Of a stretch of DNA of 64,000 nucleotides, positions 1 through 8,434 are shown piece after piece. A program made the translations under genes and the position numbers. The stretch's first letter is position 1; the number at the start of each line of letters is the position of its first letter. Under the pieces are notes generated by a model. It saw nothing but the letters and a program-made list of their open reading frames with translations, searched no databases and was not told the DNA's origin. This DNA comes from Acidobacteria bacterium RIFCSPLOWO2_12_FULL_66_21 (GTDB taxonomy: Bacteria; Acidobacteriota; Vicinamibacteria; Vicinamibacterales; 2-12-FULL-66-21), in contig MELC01000030.1 in NCBI GenBank assembly GCA_001767455.1, positions 232,221-296,220 of the forward strand, read 5' to 3'.

Positions 1-96
1 CTTGATCAGCCGCGCGAACTTCGCGGATCCGGTGACGTTCGTGCGCTCCCCGATCATCTGGAAGTTGCTGTCGGGACGGATGGTCAACGTCTCCAA
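1..96 (-). CDS. metH: MetH pterin-binding module, first residues (partial)
   Basis: In the frame one base away from the homocysteine module the DNA encodes [15 protein letters not shown] followed by [14 protein letters not shown], the hallmark opening of the methyltetrahydrofolate-binding domain of MetH. The sequence runs off the window. The same frame is open upstream through the heptamer array, reading [14 protein letters not shown], so a one-base change in the array would fuse the modules. Possible independent starts are TTG at 96 or ATG at 57; neither has a clear Shine-Dalgarno. The domain identity is secure; whether it is translated as part of one polypeptide is not. Confidence 0.75.
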   Translation of the reverse strand, partial: METLTIRPDSNFQMIGERTNVTGSAKFARLIK

Positions 97-1249
97 GCCG
101 GAGAATTGTGAAAAGCCGTTGCTCGTGGCTCGTGGCTCGTGGCTCGTGGCTCGGATGTTCGGTGTCGTGGCTCGTGGCTCGTGGCTCGTGGCTCGAACGA
201 TCGAGCTGCGAACTGCGAGCTGCGAGTTGCGGCAGCCACGACTGCTTCGGAAGTGGCCTTGGCGCGACTCCTTCCACCGCCTTCGCAATCGCGGCGATGT
301 GGTCGGGGGTCGTCCCGCAGCAGCCGCCGAGGACGTTGACGAAGCCGCTGGTCGCGAAGTCGCGGACGAAGGCGCCGGTCTGGTCGGGGCGCTCGTCGTA
401 TTCGCCGAACGCATTCGGCAGCCCCGCGTTCGGGTAGCACGTGACGTAGCACCCGGCGATGCGCGACAGCTCCTCCAGGTACGGGCGCATGTCGCGCGCG
501 CCGAGGGCGCAGTTGATGCCGATGCTGAAGGGCCGGGCGTGCCGGACGGACACATAGAACGCGTCGAGCGTCTGGCCCGAGAGCGTGCGGCCGCTGCGAT
601 CGGTGATCGTCACCGAGATCATGAGCGGCAGCCGCGCGCCCGTTTCCTCGAACACGTTCTCGATCGCGACGATGGCGGCCTTCGCGTTGAGCGTATCGAA
701 GATGGTCTCGAGCAGCAGCAGATCGCAACCGCCTTCGACGAGCCCGCGCACCTGCTCCTCGTACGCCTCGCGCAGCGCGTCGAACGTGATGGTGCGGAAC
801 GCCGGGTCGTTCACGTCGGGGGAAATGGACAGCGTGCGGCTGGTCGGACCGATCGAACCGGCGACCAGGCGTGGGCGATCGGGCGTCTTCGTCGTCCATT
901 CCGCGGCTGCCGCCCTGGCGAGCTTCGTCGCCTCCACGTTCAGCTCCCGCACCAGCGGCTCCAGCCCGTAGTCCGCCTGTGAGACCGAGGTGCTGTTGAA
1001 CGTGTTCGTCTCGATGATGTCGGCGCCCGCTTCGAGATACTGCCGATGGACCGCGCTGACGACGTCGGGGCGCGTGAGCACCAGCAGGTCGTTGTCGCCT
1101 CTGAGATCCCTGGGATGGCCGGCAAAGCGCGTGCCCCGGAAATCCGCTTCCGTGAGCTTGTGGCGCTGAATCATCGTGCCCATCGCGCCGTCGAGAATCA
1201 GCACCCGCTCGGCCAGCAGCCGCTCCAGCGTTTCGTATGTCGAAGTCAT
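2..1249 (-). CDS. metH: Methionine synthase MetH, homocysteine-binding N-terminal module (partial, frame disrupted)
   Basis: Starts at ATG 1249, six bases after the stop of the ArsR-methyltransferase gene, so the two form an operon. The protein begins [20 protein letters not shown] and carries DGAMGTMIQ near the start and the zinc-binding GGCCGTTP motif around positions 300-340, as in the homocysteine S-methyltransferase domain of cobalamin-dependent MetH. It would transfer a methyl group from methylcobalamin to homocysteine. After about residue 310 the frame enters a heptamer repeat (119-237) and reads SHEPRATSH-type low-complexity peptide, then non-MetH sequence to the window edge with no stop seen. 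The next MetH domain is present in another frame (1-96). Either the gene is frameshifted by the repeat, the two modules are separate polypeptides, or the repeat length is misassembled. Confidence 0.85.
   Translation of the reverse strand, partial: MTSTYETLERLLAERVLILDGAMGTMIQRHKLTEADFRGTRFAGHPRDLRGDNDLLVLTRPDVVSAVHRQYLEAGADIIETNTFNSTSVSQADYGLEPLVRELNVEATKLARAAAAEWTTKTPDRPRLVAGSIGPTSRTLSISPDVNDPAFRTITFDALREAYEEQVRGLVEGGCDLLLLETIFDTLNAKAAIVAIENVFEETGARLPLMISVTITDRSGRTLSGQTLDAFYVSVRHARPFSIGINCALGARDMRPYLEELSRIAGCYVTCYPNAGLPNAFGEYDERPDQTGAFVRDFATSGFVNVLGGCCGTTPDHIAAIAKAVEGVAPRPLPKQSWLPQLAARSSQLDRSSHEPRATSHDTEHPSHEPRATSHEQRLFTILRLGDVDHPSRQQLPDDRGAHERHRIREVRAADQ
119..237. repeat. Heptamer tandem array inside metH
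   Basis: Two runs of the 7-base unit GCTCGTG separated by a short degenerate stretch, followed without loss of period by GAGCTGC/GAACTGC/GAGTTGC units. It lies exactly in the linker between two MetH domains. Because 7 is not a multiple of 3, each gain or loss of a unit shifts the reading frame. Confidence 0.95.
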
Positions 1250-1255
1250 GTGATT

Positions 1256-2200
1256 TCAGGAACCCTTCGTTCCGCTCGCGATGATCACGGTAAATGGATC
1301 GCCGGTGCGCCGGGCGCCGGTCTGGACTTTCACGTGGGTGAGCCCCGCGTCGGTCAGCAGCTTCCGCAGCTTCCGATCGGGGAAGCCGAGCCAGCGATCG
1401 CCAAGCCGCTCGCGCACCCACGCTTCGTTGTGTTCCCGCAGGTCGAGCACGAGCATCCGTCCCCCTGGAACGAGGATACGCGCCGCCTCGGCGACCGCCT
1501 TCGCGGGATGCCCGGCGTGGTGCAGCGCCTGCGAGAGCAGCGCGACGTCAACGCTGGCGTCGCGGATCGGCAGGCGTTCGAGCTCGCCGCATTTCCAGAC
1601 GATGTTCGAGACGCCGCGCCTGGAGGCCAGCGTCTGCGCGCGTTTCATGACGGCGCTCGAGCGGTCGACGGCAATGACCTTCGACGCCCAGCGGCTCGCT
1701 TCGATCGTCAGGTAGCCCTCGCCGCACCCGAGATCGGCGACGCGCAGGGGCGGCAGCAGGTGTCCGAGCACGCGCGCCCACGCCGCCCAGCTCCGCCCTG
1801 GGACGAGCTGCCGCTCGTTCGTGTCGGGTCCCGCGTGGGCGTCGAAGTTCTCCTTCCGCACGCGCTGCACTTCCGCCAGCCGCGCGAGGTCGGCGCGCCC
1901 CGCCGGAGTCGAGGACGCCGCGTCGAACTGCGCCTGCAGCAGGGCCCACAGCGGCCCGAAGCCGTTCTCGGCGTTCCGCACGGCCGGCGCCAGACGGTAA
2001 TAGGTGAAGCCCCCCTCCCGCTCCTCGCTGACGAGCCGCGCGTCCTTGAGGAGCCCGAGGTGCCGGGACACCCCCGACTGCGCGATGCCGAGGATCGAGG
2101 TCAGCTCCGACACGTTCAGCCGCTCGGCCGCCAGCAGCTGCAGAATGCGCAGCCGGGCGTCGTCGCCAAGGAGCCGGTACAGGCCCGCCGGGCTATCCAT
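1256..2200 (-). CDS. ArsR-family regulator fused to a SAM-dependent methyltransferase
   Basis: 314 residues. Residues 1-75 are an ArsR-type winged helix (LYRLLGDDARLRILQLL, then QSGVSRHLGLLKDARLVSEE with the recognition helix). Residues about 150-250 are a class I methyltransferase fold with the SAM-binding motif VADLGCGEGY (154-163), the acidic AVDRS motif and ALHHAGHP. The fusion suggests a transcription factor that senses S-adenosyl-methionine or -homocysteine, or an enzyme that controls its own operon. Because it sits immediately upstream of metH, a role in controlling the methionine/SAM cycle is likely (inference). ATG 2200 is chosen because a -10 hexamer TAGATT ends 7 nt upstream, indicating leaderless mRNA, and because the fold starts at once. 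Confidence 0.85.
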   Translation of the reverse strand: MDSPAGLYRLLGDDARLRILQLLAAERLNVSELTSILGIAQSGVSRHLGLLKDARLVSEEREGGFTYYRLAPAVRNAENGFGPLWALLQAQFDAASSTPAGRADLARLAEVQRVRKENFDAHAGPDTNERQLVPGRSWAAWARVLGHLLPPLRVADLGCGEGYLTIEASRWASKVIAVDRSSAVMKRAQTLASRRGVSNIVWKCGELERLPIRDASVDVALLSQALHHAGHPAKAVAEAARILVPGGRMLVLDLREHNEAWVRERLGDRWLGFPDRKLRKLLTDAGLTHVKVQTGARRTGDPFTVIIASGTKGS

Positions 2201-2216
2201 ATCTATGAATCTATAT
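2199..2216. promoter_or_regulatory. Putative ArsR-type operator overlapping the promoter and start of the methyltransferase gene
   Basis: Imperfect dyad of the form ATAT-N2-AT-N2-AT-N2-ATAT in otherwise GC-rich DNA. It overlaps the -10 hexamer TAGATT (minus strand, 2208-2213) and the ATG. ArsR proteins typically bind AT-rich 12-2-12 dyads at their own promoter, so autoregulation of the regulator-metH operon is a reasonable inference. Confidence 0.5.
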
Positions 2217-2278
2217 GAGTGGATGTCTTGGATGCAAGCGCAATCCGCGTCCGGGCCTCATCCGTAGGACAACAACGG

Positions 2279-2311
2279 GTGCTGGGCTGGGTGCCGGGTG
2301 CCGGGTGCACC
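2279..2311. repeat. Short heptamer array (GTGCCGG units)
   Basis: GTGCTGG, then GTGCCGG twice and GTGCACC with 7-base spacing in the intergenic region before the NTF2-like gene. It is a small member of the heptamer repeat class. Confidence 0.6.
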
Positions 2312-2393
2312 GGGGCATAAAGAGCTCCCGATCGGTGTTGAGGGAATAGTCAGGCAGCCAGGTTCGTCAACAGTCGAAGGAGGATCGACCGTT

Positions 2394-2867
2394 ATGCGTA
2401 TGAAGATCGTGCTTGCAGGAGCGCTTGCGCTCGCGTGCTCGGGGACGGCGTTCGCCCAGGGGACCTCGAAGATGATGGCCACGGAGAAGGCGCTCATCGC
2501 CAATGAGCACAAGATGCTCGACGCCGTCGCCAAACGTGACACTGCCGCATTCAGCAGCCTGGTCGCCCCCGACGCGTGGTCGGCGGACCAGAGCGGGTTC
2601 ATGAAGGTGTCGGACTTCACCAAAGCGATGGACCAGCTGATGATCGCCGAACAGCACATCGTCGATCCGAAGGTCAGCTGGATCGACGACAAGTCCGCGA
2701 TCGTGACTTACACGTGGACCGGCAAGGGCACCTGGATGAAGCAGCCGCTTCCTGAGAAGGTCTACGTGTCGACGGTGTGGACCGAGAAGAACGGCAAGTG
2801 GATCGCCGTGTACCACCAGGAGAGCGCGGCGGCGGCGCCGCCCATGCCCATGAAGTCTACGAAGTAG
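2394..2867 (+). CDS. Secreted NTF2-like (DUF4440/SnoaL-type) protein
   Basis: 157 residues. It begins MRMKIVLAGALALACSGTAFAQ, a clear Sec signal peptide cut after AFAQ. The mature part (KALIANEHKMLDAVAKRDTAAFSSLVAPDAW ... SWIDDKSAIVTYTWTGKG ... KVYVSTVWTEKNGKWIAVYHQ) has the cone-shaped NTF2-like fold typical of DUF4440 proteins, which bind small ligands or act as uncharacterised enzymes. The start at 2394 is set by AGGAGG about 10 nt upstream and by the signal peptide; the frame is open further upstream but without meaning. It is monocistronic and convergent with the M13 peptidase gene. Confidence 0.8.
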   Translation: MRMKIVLAGALALACSGTAFAQGTSKMMATEKALIANEHKMLDAVAKRDTAAFSSLVAPDAWSADQSGFMKVSDFTKAMDQLMIAEQHIVDPKVSWIDDKSAIVTYTWTGKGTWMKQPLPEKVYVSTVWTEKNGKWIAVYHQESAAAAPPMPMKSTK

Positions 2868-2900
2868 CCGGAGGCGCAGGGGTGCCTTGGGCCCTGCACC

Positions 2901-2931
2901 TTTCAGCACCCTTCAGCACCCCTCAGCACCC
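2901..2931. repeat. Three tandem 10-base units
   Basis: TTTCAGCACC, CTTCAGCACC and CCTCAGCACC in direct succession between the convergent NTF2-like and M13 genes. The period is 10, unlike the 7-base arrays elsewhere. Confidence 0.7.
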
Positions 2932-2970
2932 GCCTTCGCGCCTCCGGCGCTTCGGCGCGGCAGGCCCGAT

Positions 2971-5088
2971 TTACCAGACCCTGCAGGCCGGGTCGTTGAC
3001 CATCGGCGCGCCGGCCTGGCAGCCGAAGGCCTTCTGGAATTCCGGAAAGTTCGACACGACGCCGTTGACGCGGAAGCGTCCGGGGGAATGCGGGTCGACG
3101 TTGGCCAGCATGCGGGCGAACTGATCGCTTTTGTTCTCGCACCACATCTGCCCCCACCCGATGAAGAACCGCTGCTCGGGCGTGAAGCCGTCGCTCGAGG
3201 CGAGCGGCTTGCCGGCGACCGCGTCCATCAGCGCCATCCACCCGAGCCGCAGGCCACCGTTGTCGGCCACGTTTTCGCCGAGCGTGAGCCGCCCGTTCAG
3301 CTTCACGCCCTCGAGCGGCGAATAGCCGCCGTACTGATTGGCGACGCAGGTCGCGCGCTCCTCGAACGCCTTCCCGTCGGCGGGCGTCCACCAGTCCCGC
3401 AGGTTGCCGGCCGCGTCGAACTGGCGTCCCTGATCGTCGAACCCGTGCGTCAGCTCGTGGCCCACGACCGCCCCCGCCGCGCCGAAGTTCACCGCATCGT
3501 CAGCCGCCTTGTTGAAGAACGGCGGCTGGAGGATGCCCGCGGGGAAGTTGATGTTGTTCTCCTGGGGGTTGTAGTAGGCGTTGACGGTCGGCGGCGTCAT
3601 GAGCCATTCGGTCTTGTCGACGGGCTTGCCGATCTTGGCAAGCTGCCGCTGGAGCTCGAACGCGTTGGCGCGCACCGAGTTGCCGACGGCGTCGCCGCGG
3701 ACGATGCGCAGCGCGGAGTAGTCGCGCCATTTGTCGGGATACCCGATCTTGTTGGCGACCGCCTTCAGTTTCACCGCCGCCTGCTTCTTCGTCTCGTCCG
3801 ACATCCAGGTGATTTGCTGGATGTCCCGGTTGAGCGCCCGCTCGATCGCCTGCACCATCCTCAGCGTCCGCTCCTTCCCTTCGGCGCCAAACGTCTCGGC
3901 GACGTACGTCTTGCCGACAATCTCGCCGAGGTCGCCGTTGGTGGAGTCCACGCACCGCTTCCAGCGCGGCCGCTGCTCTTTCGCGCCGGTCAGCGCCTGC
4001 GTGAAGGCGAAGTTCTCGTCGCGAAACTCCTTCGGAAGAAGCTCGGCGTTCAGCTCCAGCACGTGCCAGCGCATGTACGCCTTCAGATCGTCGAGCGGGG
4101 AGGCCGTCATCACCTCGTTGACGCTCTTCATGAATTCGGGCTCCGAGACGTTCAGGCTGTCGATCGGAGGAACGTTCACGCCGCGGAAGTACGCGGGCCA
4201 GTCAAAGACAGGGGTGATCGCGGCCAGCTCCGCCACGGTCATCTTGTGGTAGACCTTCGCGGGCTGACGGCGGCTCACCAGATCCAGCGCGCTCTTTGCG
4301 AGCGCCGTCTCGATCCGCATGACGCCCTGCGCGCCGGCGATCGCGCGCGCCTCCGTGTCGCCGGCGAGCACCAGCATCCTTGCCACGTGCTGCACGTACT
4401 GGTCGCGCAGCTTCAGGGAGTTCGCGTCCTCTTTGAGGTAGTAGTCGCGATCGGGCAGGCCCAGGCCGCCCTGCGCGAGCCCGGCAATCACCGACGATGA
4501 GTTCTTGAGGTCGGGCGTCGATCCGAAGCCGAAGAACATCCGCGCGCCCTTGAGGTGCAGCGCGGCGACGATCGGCGCCAGATCCGACGGGCGGGCGGCG
4601 GCCGCGATGCGATCGAAGTCCTCCTTGAGCGGCGTCACACCCTTCGAATCGATGGCGGCCTCGTCCATGCAGCTCGCGTAGTAATCGCCGATCTTCCGTG
4701 CGTCGGGATCGGCGCTCTTCGCGGCCGCCCTTTCGATAATCTCCCGCAGGATCTGGTTGTTACGCTCCTGCAGCTCGTCGAACCGCCCGTAGCGCGGGCG
4801 GTCGGCGGGCAGCGGGTGGCTGGCCGCCCATCCCCCGCAGGTGAACTGATAGAAGTCGGCACAGGCGTTCGCCGCCCGATCCAGCGCGGCGAGCTCGATG
4901 CCAGACGCGCTCGTCGCCGCCTGAGCTGCCGTGGCTCGTGGCTCGTGGCTCGTGGTTTGTTGGGAGTTTGAAGTTTGAAGTTTGAAGTTTGGAGTTGTCG
5001 TCGGCTGCTGTTGCGCGCTCGCCGATTGAAGCGAGAGCGCCGCGATGGCCGCGGGCAATACCCAGGGACAGATTCTGTGTCGGTTCAT
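2971..5088 (-). CDS. Secreted zinc metallopeptidase, family M13 (neprilysin/PepO-like)
   Basis: 705 residues with signal peptide (MNRHRICPWVLPAAIAALSL, cut near SASAQ). The gluzincin motif GHELTHGFDD lies near residue 544, the third zinc ligand in GENVADNGG, the substrate-binding NAYYNP segment ahead of them, and the family C-terminus ends CRVW. M13 enzymes cleave peptides up to about 40 residues on the amino side of hydrophobic residues, here probably in the periplasm or outside the cell. Residues about 31-54, between the signal peptide and the start of the fold, are encoded by heptamer repeats ([19 protein letters not shown]), so the linker is repeat-derived and frame-sensitive. The gene lies 11 bp downstream of the M1 aminopeptidase gene on the same strand, suggesting a peptide-degradation operon. 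Confidence 0.93.
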   Translation of the reverse strand: MNRHRICPWVLPAAIAALSLQSASAQQQPTTTPNFKLQTSNSQQTTSHEPRATAAQAATSASGIELAALDRAANACADFYQFTCGGWAASHPLPADRPRYGRFDELQERNNQILREIIERAAAKSADPDARKIGDYYASCMDEAAIDSKGVTPLKEDFDRIAAAARPSDLAPIVAALHLKGARMFFGFGSTPDLKNSSSVIAGLAQGGLGLPDRDYYLKEDANSLKLRDQYVQHVARMLVLAGDTEARAIAGAQGVMRIETALAKSALDLVSRRQPAKVYHKMTVAELAAITPVFDWPAYFRGVNVPPIDSLNVSEPEFMKSVNEVMTASPLDDLKAYMRWHVLELNAELLPKEFRDENFAFTQALTGAKEQRPRWKRCVDSTNGDLGEIVGKTYVAETFGAEGKERTLRMVQAIERALNRDIQQITWMSDETKKQAAVKLKAVANKIGYPDKWRDYSALRIVRGDAVGNSVRANAFELQRQLAKIGKPVDKTEWLMTPPTVNAYYNPQENNINFPAGILQPPFFNKAADDAVNFGAAGAVVGHELTHGFDDQGRQFDAAGNLRDWWTPADGKAFEERATCVANQYGGYSPLEGVKLNGRLTLGENVADNGGLRLGWMALMDAVAGKPLASSDGFTPEQRFFIGWGQMWCENKSDQFARMLANVDPHSPGRFRVNGVVSNFPEFQKAFGCQAGAPMVNDPACRVW
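4931..4997. repeat. Heptamer arrays within the 5' end of the M13 gene
   Basis: Four GTGGCTC-type units (4931-4958) followed by four AGTTTGA-type units (4964-4991), two unrelated 7-base motifs side by side. Both lie in the coding region just after the signal peptide. Confidence 0.93.
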
Positions 5089-5099
5089 ATCACCTCACG

Positions 5100-7691
5100 C
5101 TATCTGGTCATCAGCCACGCGGCAAGCTTGTCGGACTGCGCTGCGGACAGCGCCGCACACGAGGCGATCCGCTCGATTGTCTGCTGCAGCGTCCGCTCGG
5201 CGTCGGGCACCGTGTGCGCCGAGAAGAACTGCTTCACTTCGTCCACGGTCCGCGCGTCGCAGAACGCGCCGAGGCCGCTCACGATGACCGTATTGCCGAC
5301 GAACTCGCCCGTCTTCTTCTGCACGTCGTCCCAGCGCGCCTGGAGCAGCTCCCACCCGAGGTGCTGCGTGTCGGTATTGCCGAGCAGCTGGGCAATCAGC
5401 ACCTTCGCATCCTGGCTCCGCACGTCCGGGCCGAGGATCAGGTTCATGGTCCGGCGGACGAGCGCGGGATCGCGGAACGAGGTCAGCGCGTTCAGGTAAC
5501 GATACTTCTCCTCCGGATCCTTCGCGGCCCGGCTGCGCTCGAGGTACTTCTCGTAAAGCGCCTGGTCCCCGTCGCTCGCGGCGAGATCGACGACGACGTT
5601 CACGAGCCCGGGCTGGACGGAGCCGGGCTTCTCCAGTTCGGCGAGCGCGAGCTCGCGCGCCTTCGACAACACTTCGGCGTCGCGCGACACGGCGCCCAAC
5701 GTCCCGACCAGCGTCGCGCGCGCGGTGGCCGCGTCGTCCGGTTCACCCTGACGCGGCGTCCAGCCGAGATGCTGGAGCGCCGGTTTCAGCAGCGCCGCCA
5801 CCCACGTCCGGAACGCCGGGCGCGTGGCGTCGGTCGTGAGCGCGCGGCCGATGAAGCCGATCGTGCCGGCGAGCGACCCCAGCACGGCCGCGTCGCGCTC
5901 CGCGGTGAAGCCCGCCGCGAGATCGAGAAAGGACCCGACGTCGTGCCGCGCGGCGCGGACGAGCGCCCACTCGTCGTCGAGCAGCGCGATGCGCTCGGTG
6001 GCCGCCAGCGATTCGACGTGGGGCGCGAGCGCTCGGAGCATCTCCGGCGTGTAGCCCATGCGGTAGTAGCCGCGCGCGTCGGCGTTCGGCACGACCCACG
6101 CGGGACAGGAGTCGAGCGGGATCAGCGCCGTCTTGCGCGACACGACACGGCACGTCGTCCTGCCCGACGGCGACTTGACGCAGACCGGAATGCTCCAGAG
6201 CTGCGGGCCCGCTGCCTGATTCGTCTCCCGCACGTATCGCTGCTGCGAGATGGCCGCGAACCCGGCGTGGCCCGAACAGGTGATGGCGACGCTCACGAGC
6301 GGAACGCCCGGCTGATCGACGAAGCTCTTCATCACCCGATCGACCGGCTTGCCCGACGACCGCGCGAGGGTGGTCCAGAAGTCCTCGGCGCGCGCGTTGC
6401 CGTACTTGAATTTCTCGAGGTACGCGTTGACCCCCTTCCGGAACGCCTCCTCCCCGATCCAGCGCTCCACCATGCGCACGACCGCGGCACCCTTCTCGTA
6501 AGCGATCGCGTCGAACAGCTCGCTGATCTCGGCCGGCGTCGAGGCCTTCGACCGAATCGGCCGCGTGGACCGCAGCGCGTCGAGCCCCATGGCGCTCTGG
6601 TTCGCCTGCACGTCGTCGAGCTCGATGTGCCACTCGGGCTTCCAGTCCTCGACCGGCTTCGACTCCATCCAGTTGGCGAACCCCTCGTTCAGCCAGATGT
6701 CGTCCCACCACTGCATCGTGACCAGGTCCCCGAACCACTGGTGCGCCATTTCATGCGCGAGGACGATCGCCACGTTCTTCTTCACCGAGGTGGACGCCGC
6801 CGTCGGGTCCGCGAGCAGGTACGACTCGCGGTAGAAGATCGCGCCGACGTTCTCCATCGCGCCCGCGGCGAAGTCGGGGACGGCGACGACGTCGAGTTTT
6901 TTGAACGGATATTTCACGCTGTAGTAGCGGTTGTAGTACCGGAGGATCCGCTGGGCGGACTCGAGCGCAAACCCGGTCAGGCCTTTCTTGTCCGGGGTGG
7001 AGCAGATGCGGATCGGCGTACCGTCCGCGGCACCTTCAATGCACTCGAAGTCGCCGACCGCGAGTGCCACCAGGTACGTCGACATCTTTGGCGTCGCATC
7101 GAACGCGACGGTGTGCTTGCCCGGACGCGGGCCCGGCGTGTCGGAAATGACCGCACCGTTCGAAATCGCGTGATCCGCCGCGTCGATGATCGCCGTCAGC
7201 GAGAACGTCGCCTTCATCGCCGGTTCGTCGAACGACGGAAACATGCGGCGGGCGTCGGTGGCCTCGAGTTGCGTGACGGCGTAGCGCCGGTTGTTGGCCT
7301 GGCTCAGATAGAGGCCGCGCAACTGGTCGTTCAGGATCCCTCGATAGGTCAGCTGGATCGCGGCGGGCCCGGCCGGGAGCTGTTCCGGCAGCGTGAAGGT
7401 GACCTGTTCCTTCGCGGGATCGACCGTGACCGCCGCGTCGAGCGTTCGCCCTCTGACGGTCACGGAAACCTGGCCGAACGAGATTTCGGCGGCGTTGAGC
7501 ACGATGGCGCGCGCCGGCTTCTCGAGCCGCAGCTCGATCTTTTCCGTGCCGGCAAACGTCGCCGCCGCCAGATCCGGTTCGACGGTGATGTCGTAATGTT
7601 CCGGCACGGCGCCGCCCGGAAGGCGCTGGGCAAAGCACGGCGCGGCGCCAAGCATCACCGCAAGGACGAGGGCCGAACGGGTTCGTGACAT
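5100..7691 (-). CDS. Secreted M1-family aminopeptidase
   Basis: 863 residues from ATG 7691, which gives the signal peptide MSRTRSALVLAVMLGAAPCFAQ; an in-frame start 48 bases upstream only adds unrelated sequence. The exopeptidase motif GAMENVG and the zinc site HEMAHQWFGD followed 18 residues later by NEGFA are present near residues 270-330. A large alpha-helical C-terminal domain follows (ERAP1-like). The enzyme removes N-terminal residues from peptides and probably works with the M13 endopeptidase encoded just downstream. Start and promoter region are shared with a divergent hydrolase gene. Confidence 0.93.
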   Translation of the reverse strand: MSRTRSALVLAVMLGAAPCFAQRLPGGAVPEHYDITVEPDLAAATFAGTEKIELRLEKPARAIVLNAAEISFGQVSVTVRGRTLDAAVTVDPAKEQVTFTLPEQLPAGPAAIQLTYRGILNDQLRGLYLSQANNRRYAVTQLEATDARRMFPSFDEPAMKATFSLTAIIDAADHAISNGAVISDTPGPRPGKHTVAFDATPKMSTYLVALAVGDFECIEGAADGTPIRICSTPDKKGLTGFALESAQRILRYYNRYYSVKYPFKKLDVVAVPDFAAGAMENVGAIFYRESYLLADPTAASTSVKKNVAIVLAHEMAHQWFGDLVTMQWWDDIWLNEGFANWMESKPVEDWKPEWHIELDDVQANQSAMGLDALRSTRPIRSKASTPAEISELFDAIAYEKGAAVVRMVERWIGEEAFRKGVNAYLEKFKYGNARAEDFWTTLARSSGKPVDRVMKSFVDQPGVPLVSVAITCSGHAGFAAISQQRYVRETNQAAGPQLWSIPVCVKSPSGRTTCRVVSRKTALIPLDSCPAWVVPNADARGYYRMGYTPEMLRALAPHVESLAATERIALLDDEWALVRAARHDVGSFLDLAAGFTAERDAAVLGSLAGTIGFIGRALTTDATRPAFRTWVAALLKPALQHLGWTPRQGEPDDAATARATLVGTLGAVSRDAEVLSKARELALAELEKPGSVQPGLVNVVVDLAASDGDQALYEKYLERSRAAKDPEEKYRYLNALTSFRDPALVRRTMNLILGPDVRSQDAKVLIAQLLGNTDTQHLGWELLQARWDDVQKKTGEFVGNTVIVSGLGAFCDARTVDEVKQFFSAHTVPDAERTLQQTIERIASCAALSAAQSDKLAAWLMTR

Positions 7692-7696
7692 GGGCC

Positions 7697-7702
7697 TATA
7701 CT
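7697..7702 (+). promoter_or_regulatory. -10 hexamer TATACT, leaderless promoter of the hydrolase gene
   Basis: TATACT ends 6 nt before GTG 7709. Transcription would start at or next to the initiation codon, which argues for GTG 7709 over the in-frame GTG at 7685 that lies upstream of the hexamer. Confidence 0.6.
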
Positions 7703-7708
7703 CCACGC

Positions 7709-8329
7709 GTGGACCTACGAGTGTACTTCGCGGAATCACCTGTCGTGGCGTTCGTGATGGCGCATGGGGCAGGCGGCGGACAGATGAGCCGGTTCATCGT
7801 CGAGGCGGCAACCGGCCTCGCCGCACGCGGCGTGGCGACGGCGACGTTTGATTTTCCTTACGTGACCGCCGGCCGCCGCGTTCCGGACAAGGGACCAGTG
7901 CTGGAGGCGGCGTGGCGAGACGCGATCCAGGAGGGACGACGGACGTTTCCGTCCCTGCCGCTCGCCATCGGAGGCAAGTCCATGGGCGGCCGGATCGCGT
8001 CGCACGTCGCCTCGCAGGGAGGAGCCGGGCCGCTCGCGGGCCTCCTGTTCTTCGGGTACCCCCTGCATCCGCCGGGCACGCCGGATCGGCGCCGCGACGC
8101 GCACCTGCCGGCGATCGCCGAGCCGATGTTGTTCCTCCAGGGGACGCGCGACCAGTTCGGCACGGCCGAGGAGATTCGTGCGCTGCTGCCCTCGCTCCAG
8201 CGCGCGACGCTCCATGAAATCGACGGCGGCGATCACTCGTTCAAGGTGCCGGGCGGCCAGGCAAAGCAGGGACCGGTGATGGCCGGCCTGCTCGACACCG
8301 CCGCGGCCTGGCTCGCATCGCTACGCTGA
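7709..8329 (+). CDS. Alpha/beta hydrolase, KANL3/Tex30-like (dienelactone-hydrolase-related)
   Basis: 206 residues. AHGAGGGQMS near the start is the oxyanion-hole region, GGKSMGGR holds the nucleophile Ser in GxSxG, LFLQGTRDQFG carries the acid Asp, and DGGDHSF the His. This is the TIGR/COG3571 family of small cytoplasmic hydrolases of unknown substrate. GTG 7709 is chosen from the promoter position. The gene is divergent from the M1 aminopeptidase. Its end overlaps a possible tiny antisense reading frame (8321-8413). Confidence 0.8.
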   Translation: MDLRVYFAESPVVAFVMAHGAGGGQMSRFIVEAATGLAARGVATATFDFPYVTAGRRVPDKGPVLEAAWRDAIQEGRRTFPSLPLAIGGKSMGGRIASHVASQGGAGPLAGLLFFGYPLHPPGTPDRRRDAHLPAIAEPMLFLQGTRDQFGTAEEIRALLPSLQRATLHEIDGGDHSFKVPGGQAKQGPVMAGLLDTAAAWLASLR

Positions 8330-8413
8330 CGGCTTCACCCGCTTCCAGTTGTGACGGGCTTCGGCTTCCTCGATCGAGTGGGACTGGGTCAACTCCCCGT
8401 CGCGCTTCGCCAT
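8321..8413 (-). CDS. Possible 30-residue ORF or readthrough tail of the BNR protein
   Basis: MAKRDGELTQSHSIEEAEAR followed by HNWKRVKPSA, in the same frame as the BNR-repeat gene that stops with TGA at 8435-8437. The codons between (GYHELVA) are also open. It could be an independent small protein, the true C-terminus separated by a mutation or readthrough TGA, or chance. There is no strong ribosome-binding site. Low confidence. Confidence 0.25.
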   Translation of the reverse strand: MAKRDGELTQSHSIEEAEARHNWKRVKPSA

Positions 8414-8434
8414 CGCGACGAGCTCGTGATAGCC

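Noticed and set aside
119-205. [14 protein letters not shown]-type peptides as a real protein domain
   Set aside because: They are direct translations of heptamer repeats, occur in several unrelated frames and loci, and have no domain character.
2-982. Long plus-strand open frame at the left end
   Set aside because: It is antisense to metH, and its Arg/Ala-rich composition with repeat-encoded LVARGSW peptides shows it is a shadow in GC-rich DNA.
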